The notes under the pieces are model-generated. The model saw only the letters and a program-made list of their open reading frames with translations, was not told the origin of the DNA and ran no database searches. Below are positions 8,501 through 15,967 of a stretch of 15,967 nucleotides of DNA, one piece after another. Each line of letters starts with the position of its first letter. Positions within the stretch are counted from its first letter, which is position 1. The translations under genes and the position numbers were made by a program. Origin of the DNA: Agrocybe praecox (Eukaryota; Basidiomycota; Agaricomycetes; Agaricales; Agrocybaceae); assembly GCA_964017145.1 (NCBI GenBank), contig CAXHKQ010000267.1, forward strand, positions 1 through 15,967, written 5' to 3'.

Positions 8501-8690
8501 ATTGGTGTTCGAGGACCAAGCCTCCAGAACTTCGAGGACATTAACACGGGTCCCTTCCATGCAGCCAGTGGGATTGCCGTAAGACGAATGCCGAGTTTTA
8601 TAGGATGTCATTTCGTGATTAAGTTTGTCGATGAGACCTATGGTCTTGTGAGCCCCACAAAATACAACGTTTATCGACATTTTATCTCAC

Positions 8691-8703
8691 CGGAGTTCAG
8701 GTG
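8691..8703 (-). other. 13-nt microexon 7 of the NLR gene
   Basis: Upstream exon 6 ends in phase 0 before GTACTA (8761). A CTGTAG acceptor leads into CACCTGAACTCCG, then the donor GTGAGA (8690), and exon 8 starts in the matching phase after ATAG at 8638. The junction reads VEHLNSGLIDKL. Without the microexon, exon 6 and exon 8 do not share a frame. Neither flanking sequence can be read through: the extension of exon 6 meets TGA, and the exon 8 frame meets TGA at the donor. Neighbouring introns of 58 and 53 nt match the rest of the gene. Confidence 0.7.
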
Positions 8704-9390
8704 CTACAGATGCGTTCTATCAGCGTCATCCATATTTCTCGGGATAGCAAGAGTATAGTACCTCTACGATTTCTCCTGCTATTGCTTCGATATTCATCTG
8801 GGTATCGATCTTTAAGATGTGATCAATATATAAACGTAGCTTTTATCGATAACTTGAGAAACCAACCTGAAAGACTTCGCACAAAGCGATGATGTTCCGC
8901 AATGCCTTCCGTATTGTATCGGCATCTTTCTTAGCCAAGGTAGCACGGGTCAACAGTGTTTGCTTCTGCAGCTCTTCGATCTTCTTCAATTGGACGATGA
9001 TGGCACTGGAAAGCATGGGCGAGTGTGAGATATGACTGAAATACACGAAGAAGCGACGCACTCGCGGAAATCTTCAATCCGATGATCTATCGCGCCTATG
9101 CCGCCGCCTTTTTTATACTTCCCAACAATCGAGAGAATTGCTTCCAGCTTTCCTTTGAGATATTCGAGCTCCTCCTTATTGTCCAACACCCTCTGATCCG
9201 CGAGAATAAATGATGAATCACTCGTGAGTCTGTGTTGTTGTACATACCTCGACAAAATCGATAATTGTGAGAATTCCCCCAGCAACCGTCTTCAAAGGTA
9301 GGAACATATCAGAGCAATCGTAAAGTCCATTCACTACTGTCTTCAGCCCTTCGTAGACAACACTTCCCACCGCTTTCGCCTGCTGAACTT
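8691..9390 (-). other. Alpha-helical N-terminal module of the NLR (exons 3-7)
   Basis: Residues from about 180 to 330 form amphipathic helices: VYEGLKTVVNGLYD, LKTVAGGILTIIDFVE, then NKEELEYLKGKLEAIL, KKIEELQKQ and MNIEAIAGEIVE. The position between an N-terminal targeting domain and NACHT, and the helical-bundle pattern, match the region of Agaricomycete NLRs often compared with HeLo / MLKL / RPW8-type cell-death bundles. A membrane-disrupting role is inferred, not shown. Five introns (55, 56, 69, 58 and 53 nt) interrupt it. Exons 6 (36 nt) and 7 (13 nt) are unusually short. Confidence 0.6.
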
Positions 9391-9476
9391 CCGTTTCGGC
9401 CTCGACCACACTGTCGGAGCGCCCACCGATTCGCAGATAGGGGTTATCTTGTGGAGGGAGATCCCCTGACTGCACG

Positions 9477-10025
9477 TTTACAGCAGACAATGTAATCTTC
9501 ATTTTGGCAGCAACGACGTTACCCTTTTTATCCGTCAAATCAAAACTGGCATCTAATTAAACCTCCTTCAAGACGAATACACGCATATAGCAGACATTGT
9601 ACTCACTATTGTCGAGCAGGGCTTCGACTTTCCCCTCGTATTGTACCACTAAAACTTTGAACAAATTGATGTTGGTCCCGAATCCGCGGTATACGACAAC
9701 CTTAATCGTCGACGAGGGCTCGAACGAGCTGATTCCAAGAAGTGAATACCAACCAAGAGGTCATTCAGAAGACCAAGACTCACATTTCATTGTCGTCATT
9801 CCACTCCCATTTCAGCACCGGCGCGCGAAGCTTGGTTTGTGTCGATTTTTTAACCATCTTGTCGGCTAGAGAAATCCGTATAGAGTACTTTGATCGTACC
9901 CCATGGCCAATGTCGCCAGAAACTTCAATACCTAGATTAAGATTAGCAGAAGACAAGGTGTTTGTAGATGTCGCGATCTCACTTCCTAGGATTGCGCGAA
10001 GTGGTGACGGTTTATTGGTTGCCAT
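9477..10025 (-). other. N-terminal C2 domain of the NLR (exons 1-3)
   Basis: Spliced exons 1-3 give a beta-rich segment with a WEWNDDNE turn, then STIKVVVYRG and FKVLVVQYEG strands, and later LTDKKGNVVA and KMKITLSAV. This strand pattern is that of C2 domains, which usually bind phospholipid membranes or proteins. C2 domains occur at the N terminus of some basidiomycete NACHT-WD40 proteins. The classical calcium-binding Asp pairs are not obvious, so binding may be calcium-independent (inference). Introns of 55 and 54 nt split the domain at 9783-9729 and 9606-9553; the frame continues across both. Confidence 0.7.
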
Positions 10026-11027
10026 TCAGAGAACTATGAGCGTAAGGGAGGAGAATCGGAAGAATGAAGTTGATTCAATCTGGCATGCAATGCCTCATGG
10101 CACAGCCGCATGAGTCAGGATTCGATTGGTAGGTCTAAATTTGGAATCGCAGTTTCCCATCGCTCTCTTGAATTAGAGCCTACTTTACCGACACACCATC
10201 AACGTTACCACCGACAGACCCTTCCACTCCTCCAACCCCCTCCGTCCCGCCCTCCTCTATTTGGCTGTAGCGCGTATCGCTCCGCACCTCACCCAACCGA
10301 ACAGCGCGATTGCGGTGCCGCTTGTGCTCGTGGTGTTGGGGCCGTATTTTCATGTTGAGCTGATTCAAAGAATGGTCTTTCCTCGGGTGGTTCAAGGAGA
10401 TCTTACACCTCCCTATGGCGCCGCGCTGGCAGGAACTCTATGCAATGCAATCTGACCTGACCAGATGCACCGCCACGCCATTCCCACTCACCGGCACCAC
10501 CACCAGTGCCGTCAACCACCATCTTTTCAACATCGATGACTTTTACCCATCTCATCATCTCCCATTCCACTTTCAATCTTCTGATTTGACTCTCAGGTCT
10601 CGAGTTTCAACCAGGTCCCGCAGCAGAGGCAGTATTAGCCACCTTCATCTGTTGTCATGCCCACATTTCGTTCGTGCTACCAGTCTGTGCACGCTGCCGT
10701 CGCATCGCTCGTCCCAAATCAACGTTAAGAATGACATTCGCTGGGGAGGGTTTGCTTCTGGGGAGAGAATGCGCGGAGAACGTTGAAATGCAGTTCGGAA
10801 GAGGTCGCAAGAGACGTCTCTGTCAGTAGCTGCTCGACTTCGAAGGATAGCACATATTTAGCAAGGTTCGTAGTGTGTTACTTCCGTTGTCTCATGCAAA
10901 AATAAACTTTCATTCAACATCAGGAATTATAGATTCAAAAACATACGCGCCCTTGGCTCGCCTGAGTACGAATCACAGAACCAGAAGCCACAACAAACAC
11001 CGGAGGAGGCACAGCGTCGCGATCATC
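10026..11027. other. Upstream region of the NLR gene, no gene recognised
   Basis: The first hundred bases should hold the NLR promoter and 5' UTR; no clear TATA or CCAAT element stands out. Further right, C-rich plus-strand frames (10110-10358, 10261-10455, 10415-10786) are open but overlap in different phases. The frame at 10261-10455 contains a hydrophobic run (AIAVPLVLVVLGPYF) that could be a remnant of a membrane or core segment. I recognise no family and regard these as unproven. Confidence 0.35.
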
Positions 11028-11670
11028 ATGGCCGCTGACCTTGCGCAGCTTCTTCTAGAAGCGAAGAATGGAGAGGAGTTAGCTCGTGCATCCCGGGTTC
11101 TGGAACGCTATCTGGGGAGAGTTGTTGTCCTCACCACGAGTGCCCCGGTATGCGATCGACGACTCAACTTGCCTGACTTTGCTATGTCTATGCCCCTTCC
11201 TGCTTCTTTCCTGGCCGCCTTGGGGTATGAACACCAGAATCCCCATCATCACCATGCAGTATTGGTCGTCGTTCGTTCCTTTCCCTAACGAGTACTTCAC
11301 GTTCACCAATGACCAGGGAAAGGGGACGATCCACACTCACGGATCCGAAGTGACACCACATTACCTCTGGTACCCCCTTTAGATCGTTGAGTACTCTCAA
11401 CGGTCAGGGCCGGATGGACAGACCGATGTATTCAAGGAGTTTACGAATATCTTTCTTACACAGAAACAGCTTCCGTATCAACGGTGGCGGCCAACACGAA
11501 TCAGAGGAGCCTTTGCCATCCCTATTCAAATGATAGCTTTTGCCACACCAACGCACGGAATTTCAGCTTCTATTCGCTATGCAGCCTCATTTCTTCGCTA
11601 CGTTGTCGTCTACAATCATATCATCAATACCGACGACCTGACGTCGAGCGTGAACATCACTCCTAAGGCC
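11028..11670 (+). pseudogene. Unidentified broken coding region
   Basis: An ATG at 11029 opens a protein-like start (AADLAQLLLEAKNGEELARA) that runs to 11288 but soon turns into low-quality sequence. The frame at 11086-11382 contains FPNEYFTFTNDQGKGTIHTH and, past a TAG at 11380-11382, continues open to about 11671 with DVFKEFTNIFLTQKQLPYQ. The second half reads well enough to suggest past or present coding, either an exon after a missed intron or a decayed gene. I do not recognise the family. If an intron removed the TAG, this could be a functional small gene. Confidence 0.25.
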
Positions 11671-12290
11671 TAAAAGCTCATATGGCCATCGACGCTCTTC
11701 GTCTGCACGACTTATTCTAAGGCAATCCTGGACAATGGATGAGACGTTCCAGCGTCATGGATGCCAGGACTTTAAGGGGATAATGTAAAGATACCCAGAG
11801 CCGTCACCGACGTCTAATTTTTTGCGTGTGCTTTTGTAGTGCCGCTGGTGAGAATAGTGATTCACCTTCTACATCACTCATCAAACTCACCCGCCCATTC
11901 TTATTCGCAGTCTCTCTCATACATCGATACAGCTCTTGCTGGTTTCAGTTTCTAGAACAATAATGGCTCTGTGATGTCTGCAAAATACTCCACCTCCCTC
12001 TACGGCATCAACTTCAGCATCCAAGCGGACCAAGCCTCCTTCGACGGCAATTGAGTCGCTTCTGCCTTCTTCCACGATGCCGCCGATGCCTTTGCCATTC
12101 CCAGCGGCTGCGCCAACCCGAGTTAAACGTACGATGTGGCCACGTCTGTGCAGTACGTTCAGCAGCAGCAGCAGCCCGATGAGCTCCTTGGGATGTACGT
12201 CGAAGATCCAGCACTAGGCACGGATGGGCATTTGGATATTCTCCCTCTCTACGTATATGTTGGAATGTTTTTAACTGTATTGATCCACTA
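11671..12290 (+). other. Weak coding-like remnant near 11980-12260
   Basis: One plus-strand frame reads LYGINFSIQADQASFDGN, stop, VASAFFHDAADAFAIPSG, and after a second stop SVQYVQQQQQPDELLGMY. It looks protein-like but carries two in-frame stops (TGA, TAA). Another frame across the same bases is open and Ser/Thr/Pro-rich. A short CAG run (about 12160-12175) gives the Gln stretch. The stretch 11671-11980 shows nothing identifiable. It is either a decayed exon or chance. Confidence 0.2.
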
Positions 12291-13060
12291 AAATATAACA
12301 TAGCCTCATACTTGCTTTATACATGTGTTTCTTACTTGATTCTGATGGTTCGTTTCTAAAAAATTAGAAGAATGAACAATGAACAACAAGGAAGATTTGG
12401 AAGAAAAGATAAAAGTGTGGCATTGCATTGCATGAATGGGGAATCACTAAGCATAAAGTAAGTGTGAATTGACAATAAGAGGAGTGGTGATGAAAGAAGG
12501 GAGTATGAGTACGAGAGGGGGAAGGGGAAAACAAGAAAATAACCTGAAGAGAAACAAGCACACGACGACGCAAGGCAAGAAAGAAGAAAGAAACGAAGTC
12601 ACATATTTACATAGAGAGCGAGCGGCAGGGAAGAGATAAAGATAACTATATCAATACTTTTTTGGTGTGCAGGTGCAGTGCGGGGTTTTGAGACAACGAC
12701 GACAGCTGGCCATTCATGGTGTTCGCGTTTATGGTGGTGCTGTTTATGTCGGCCACTAATGACGATATGGGTGAACTTGAAGTGTTGAACAGATGCAAGC
12801 AGGAAGAACCAGCGGAACGCGCTAGGAAGAACGTCGCGGAGTCATTACGATCGTCACTGCGTCCGCATCCGCGTCCAAGGTCAACGTGGATGTCGAAGGG
12901 TATGTAAACAATAAGTGATAAGCGGATGGGCGAATTAGAACAGTGGGAGGGGGAAAGGAAAGAATAGCAGTGGCGTCCACGACGACGGAAAAGGTTATTC
13001 AACAACAAGTAGGCGATTCGGGAATTCAAACGAGAAATGGGCATGCGATGGTCACCGGTC
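12291..13060. other. Purine-rich tract and unassigned open frames
   Basis: From 12360 to 12640 the plus strand is rich in A and G (GAAGAAAGAAAG-type runs), so the minus strand is pyrimidine-rich, as in many fungal promoters and 5' UTRs. Frames at 12716-12907 (plus) and 12646-13062 (minus) overlap and neither shows a domain. A GTATGT donor-like site follows VDVEGY on the plus strand near 12901. No gene is called. Confidence 0.3.
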
Positions 13061-14170
13061 AACGTTTCAACGATGGTATTGCATTACACGAGGGCGTATA
13101 CGTGTTGTTGTCGTGCAGAGACATGGGGTAGAAGTGAAATGGGGTATCGATTGGTCATCTTCGATACATTCAAACCATCTACCTAACCATCTAAGGACTC
13201 TTCCTCCCCGAGCCTCAGGCGTACGCGTACGCGTAGGCACCAACATCCTCAACCTGAACTTTCCGACCTCATTATCCTTCTTCAAACCATACCCCCAAAC
13301 ATCGTCCATCCCCGAACCGCGTGTGTGCAGCACGGTAAACTGGCATGCAGGTTCCGTCCTCCTGAGAGCACCCAACAGCGGGGCGACAAAAAAAAGCACA
13401 TTTGTAATACCAACGTGCGCCGCGGCTGCGGGACTCGCTAGGGCCAAAAAGGCCAACCGAGCATCGTGCCAACGTGAATATGGTCCGGGTAGGGTACTTG
13501 CTCCTGTGATTTTGGAGGGCCTTCGTCAACGTTGAGACTCGAGCCGGGGGAAGCGGAACATTAAAATGAGTTTGAGGGAGATACCGGATGGGACAGAGAG
13601 GCGGGGGAGCGAGGAGCGAAACACGGAATAGGGATAATTATTTTTTTCGACTGTGCATTTCTGACGTATGGAAACCCCGACGAGGACCACGAGGAGAAGA
13701 AGCCCATAAATCCGTGATAGTAGTTTCTCTGTTCGTATTTGCGTTTGGGGTGGTGGTGGTTTTGGTGAGAAGCAGGCGAGAGCGACAGCCGCGACGAGGA
13801 ACGGAAGGGCGTCATTCCAATCGATACGCCGACATCAGTATCCGCATTCAAAGTCAGGATGGAAGCTTGCGCAGAAATAAGCGGTTGAAGAACAAGGAAA
13901 AATGGAGGTAATGATATTTTGAGAGCGGGTCGGGTATCCAGATGAAGAGGGATTCCGGGCCAAGGGGGTTGTCCAACCTAGTCTCCTTCATCCGCGCAAC
14001 CCAACCAAATGTCCTAGAGCCAACCAACGCCTAAGCGCCCTCGGAAGATCAGGAAGACTTCTTGTAACTTCTGTCTGCGCACATAGGGATGTTGACTTTA
14101 ATTTGAACGGAGGACACGAGAAAAGAACGTACCAGCATTCATAACCGCGATAGCCATGCAGACGATGCAT
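13061..14170. other. Open frames on both strands, no gene recognised
   Basis: A plus frame (13113-13535, 140 residues) and a minus frame (13067-13456, 129 residues) overlap almost fully, and so do a plus frame at 13588-13911 and a minus frame at 13561-13851. None has a recognisable domain, and coexistence of long frames on both strands suggests GC-rich sequence poor in stops. The minus frame has an Ala-rich hydrophobic start (AFLALASPAAAAHVG); the 13588 plus frame contains one hydrophobic run (VIVVSLFVFAFGVVVVLV) flanked by Arg. Either could be a small real gene, but nothing decides it. Confidence 0.25.
13223..13234. promoter_or_regulatory. Tandem ACGCGT pair (MCB-like)
   Basis: ACGCGTACGCGT is a perfect 12-base palindrome made of two adjacent ACGCGT hexamers. 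ACGCGT is the MluI cell-cycle box bound by MBF-type factors in fungi. Here the pair lies inside overlapping open frames of unknown status, not before an identified gene, so a regulatory role is only a possibility. Confidence 0.25.
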
Positions 14171-14623
14171 TGGGGCTCTTCACTCCGACGAGGAACAATT
14201 GGCGTCGGAGTCGTGTTGTGGTTATATAACCTGTACGCATGATAATTATTTCAGTGTTCTGATGCGGAACGAAAAAGAAAATAACCAGCTCACAAATTAC
14301 AATATGTTTAAATTTACAGTGCTAGTCGGTCACTGAGCGCGTGGAGAACCCCAGAAGAGTGCATAAGTTAAGCATCAGCATAGTGAAATACACATCAACC
14401 TCGATGAGTACACAGATAGAGTAATAAATAAGGAAGAATTGAACGTCAAGGGAACAAGCGTAATGAGAGCCGTGAACCAGACCTAACAACCAAATATAGG
14501 TCAATTACCAGAGCCGAGATCGTGCCGTCTCCTGTCGGAGCTTTATTGCCATGTCAGAGTTTGATGCGCTAAATTTGCAGCATAGCTCCTGCTAGGCTGG
14601 CCCCGTTTTCGGATCGGATTTTC
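14171..14623. other. Intergenic DNA with a hairpin and a hydrophobic minus-strand frame
   Basis: A perfect 9-bp stem lies at 14182-14190 (ACTCCGACG) and 14203-14211 (CGTCGGAGT) around a 12-base loop. A minus-strand frame of 60 residues (14322-14504) is very hydrophobic (FFLIYYSICVLIEVDVYF). It lies downstream of the membrane-protein fragment at 14624-15150 on the same strand, and could be its last exon, but I could not join the two with confidence. Confidence 0.35.
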
Positions 14624-15150
14624 TTACACCTTTCTGGTATAGAAATACCCACCGGAAAACACGAAGGAGATTCTATTCCAAAGAAGCAAGTGAGCTGCTG
14701 AATTGGGATACATTTGTATCTTTTCGCTGAGGTGGGATGACGATAGGGGTGCTATAAGAACCAAGGAGGATGCTCTTATTGCGCTCATCAATGTTGAGCA
14801 GGAGTATAGGGCAGAGGACTCTATCGTTATTACAACAATTTTCATGAGTTTTCTGCGAGCTTTGTGATTCATGGTTGTTGAGGAATAGATGTTCATGCCA
14901 ATTGCAAGTGACACAATTATACTCGTTGCGGCTGTCACACACTGGCTAGCTGCATACAGGATATTTAAGTTCTGCGCAAATGGACCTGTCTGATAGCGCA
15001 GCGGGTCTAGATAAAAGAAAAAATACATGAGAATACATGTGATGGTGATCACTGTGAAACTATATCAATGTACAATTCGGAGTCCACAGAGAGACTGAAA
15101 TTACCGATTTCAGCAAAATAAATACCCAGAAATGAAAGTGTGTATGGCGG
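14624..15150 (-). pseudogene. Fragment of a multi-pass membrane protein gene, 5' part missing
   Basis: The exon 15006-14624 encodes a hydrophobic segment (ASQCVTAATSIIVSLAIGMN), a basic loop (NHKARRKLMK), and IVVITIESSALYSC, a helix start very like the I-E-S-x-x-L-Y-S motif of small basidiomycete multi-pass membrane proteins of unknown function. An upstream exon ends at 15105: TLSFLGIYFAEI joins in phase across a GT-AG intron (15104-15007, 98 nt) to give EIDPLRYQTG. That upstream frame meets TGA at 15151-15153, and no splice acceptor lies between the stop and the coding-like part. Family members normally have about seven helices; only about three are seen. The missing 5' end coincides with the start of the GCGAC-rich DNA, so an insertion or rearrangement may have cut the gene. 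Its role is unknown. Confidence 0.5.
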
Positions 15151-15173
15151 TCAAATAGGGTAAAAAAATAAAA

Positions 15174-15501
15174 GCGACCAAAACTAGGACTATTTACCAT
15201 TTGCGACCATATTTGAGCCTTAATTAGTATGCTCTATGTAGAATAAAAATTATGGTTGTTTTTCAAATTTTTGTCTGAAATTTCAGCTAAATGAGCGACA
15301 TTTTTTTAGGTGTGCACATAACTTGACTTAGGTCATGGAATATTTACATTATGTGTCGGTATTCAATCCATTTGAGCCAGTATTTTATATATGCGACACT
15401 AACTACTTGGGTGATATGCGACAGAAATATCAGGTGCGACACTAATTCTTACACGAGCCAGAAATATTTAGCGACACTATTTTCGTGTGTCAGACGGCGA
15501 C
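15174..15501. repeat. Cluster of GCGAC motifs
   Basis: GCGAC occurs in the same orientation at 15174, 15203, 15295, 15393, 15418, 15436, 15471 and 15497, eight times in 328 bases of otherwise AT-rich DNA. Several are parts of longer words: GCGACACTAA (15393, 15436) and GCGACACTAT (15471). TTTGAGCC and GAGCCAG words also recur (near 15214, 15371 and 15455). There is no open frame across it. This may be the end of a transposon, where terminal motif clusters serve as transposase-binding sites, or a decayed satellite. Confidence 0.65.
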
Positions 15502-15556
15502 CCAAAAATAGAGACCCCCTCTCTAGTGATTTATATTTGGATTGTCCGAGATCTCC

Positions 15557-15663
15557 GAACACCGTCGTCCCGTCGCCTCGTGTTACGGTGAACTCAATAG
15601 AAGTCTGCACGCCGTCGTCCAAACGCTGTCGCCACCTTGTGTTACGGTGAGCTCAATAGAAGT
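15557..15663. repeat. Two-copy direct repeat, 59-bp period
   Basis: TGTTACGGTGAACTCAATAG plus AAGT at 15581-15604 recurs at 15640-15663 with one change (GAGCTC for GAACTC). The preceding parts are similar too (CACCGTCGTCC and CACGCCGTCGTCC). The two copies lie immediately after the GCGAC cluster and may be part of the same element. Confidence 0.8.
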
Positions 15664-15967
15664 ACTTGGGTGTATACAGGCAATGCTTTCCTTAAAATTA
15701 CGTGTCCATTTCCATCCTGACTGGCGCAACTAAAAGGTGTACTTGTACGATATCCGAAACCCGAGACTTGACAGAGAGGGGCACAAGGATTACATGACAA
15801 ACAACACATATATTATCCTCGAGGGCGGACTGCTAGGTAGTAAGATAGAAAAATAAAAGACATAACTAACTAGGCTGTATATAAGGCATTAAAAAGATCA
15901 TATGTAAGGCCAAACACAACTAACTAGACAAATTGTGAGAGGGGAAAATGTTACAAGTTTGATGACG
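15664..15967. other. Right end of window, no gene seen
   Basis: No coding-like frame is present. AACTAACTAG occurs twice (about 15863 and 15918, some 55 bases apart), and an AATAAAAG word lies near 15853. It may be the 3' flank of a gene beyond the window, but this cannot be decided here. Confidence 0.4.

Larger units (their letters stand above)
5494..10025 (-). pseudogene. C2-NACHT-WD40 NLR-like protein gene, broken by two nonsense codons
   Basis: This is a STAND-class NLR-like protein, a group thought to sense non-self and trigger cell death in fungi. Nine exons (minus strand) join in one frame: 10025-9784, 9728-9607, 9552-9248, 9192-9062, 9005-8867, 8797-8762, 8703-8691, 8637-7055 and 6993-5494. 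All introns are GT-AG, 53-69 nt. Domains by residue are a C2 fold (about 25-145), a helical module (165-325), NACHT with Walker A 384-392 and Walker B 488-497, a helical linker with HASFPDF (550-930), eight WD40 repeats, and a diverged C-terminal tail. The full reading would be 1356 codons, but TGA at 6718-6720 stops it after 948. A second TGA is at 6043-6045. Both match CGA in sister repeats. The start ATG at 10023-10025 is the first Met of the C2 frame. No indel was found. The truncated protein could still be made, so decay may be recent. Confidence 0.88.

Noticed and set aside
8638..8690. Start of the NACHT exon at the ATG near 8680
   Set aside because: The frame is open from that ATG, but the segment has a GTGAGA donor and an ATAG acceptor, is 53 nt like the other introns, and its removal restores the frame from the microexon. 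It is better read as intron 7.
5494..10025. Splicing around the nonsense codons as an explanation for the stops
   Set aside because: I looked for GT-AG pairs of 50-70 nt enclosing 6718-6720 or 6043-6045 in the right phase and found none convincing. Such an intron would also have to exist in only two of eight near-identical repeats.
12014..12301. Minus-strand 95-residue frame rich in Arg
   Set aside because: It overlaps more protein-like plus-strand sequence and its Arg/Ala-rich text reflects CAG/CTG and CGC runs.
3824..14045. Shared 14-mer TAAGCGCCCTCGGA near 3832 and 14032
   Set aside because: The match does not extend to either side, and a single 14-base match in a 16-kb window can arise by chance or from an old repeat. 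Too weak to report.

Overview
The window looks like nuclear DNA of a filamentous basidiomycete, probably an Agaricomycete. The reasons are eight GT-AG introns of 53-69 bases in one gene, a C2 / NACHT / WD40 NLR-like protein of the type these fungi carry in large numbers, a fragment resembling their small multi-pass membrane proteins, and long gene-poor stretches of repeats and decayed coding sequence. There are no bacterial operons, and I saw no tRNA, rRNA or CRISPR. The species cannot be named from the sequence.

Layout. 1-2000: no convincing gene; AT-rich DNA, a GC-rich patch with a 22-bp minisatellite (1081-1196) and two hairpins. 2005-3116: remnants of what seems to have been a plus-strand gene for a low-complexity Gly/Arg/Pro/His-rich protein, now out of frame. 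About 3117-4830: a non-coding repeat block with a dispersed GTTCCTAGGAAC-type palindrome, a 61-63 bp tandem repeat built from a dyad-flanked CTAAGTG motif, and LTR-like TATA and AATAAA signals. 4834-4977: a possible exon of the same decayed gene, so the block may be an insertion into it. 5000-5493: T-rich DNA and the 3' flank of the NLR gene.

5494-10025 (minus strand): the centrepiece, a nine-exon NLR-like gene. I could trace every splice junction in a consistent reading frame, including a 13-nt microexon. Domain order is C2, an alpha-helical N-terminal module, NACHT NTPase, a helical/winged-helix linker, eight near-identical 42-residue WD40 repeats, and a diverged C-terminal propeller tail. 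Two CGA-to-TGA nonsense changes lie inside the WD40 repeats (6718-6720 and 6043-6045), and a third repeat has CGA-to-CAA. All three are transitions at CpG sites, so the sensor is interrupted by what looks like cytosine deamination in repeated DNA. As written, the gene makes a product of about 948 residues lacking nearly all of the propeller.

10026-14600: no gene I can name; several short open or broken frames, purine-rich tracts, a double ACGCGT site and a hairpin. 14624-15150 (minus): a fragment of a multi-pass membrane protein gene with its 5' part missing. 15174-15663: a cluster of GCGAC motifs and a 59-bp-period direct repeat. The rest shows no gene.

The only gene with a clear role is the NLR. 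Such proteins are thought to act in non-self recognition and regulated cell death, with the WD40 propeller as the recognition surface. The repeat array here shows both features expected of such a sensor (homogenised repeats with a few variable surface positions) and the cost of repetition (CpG-decay stops).
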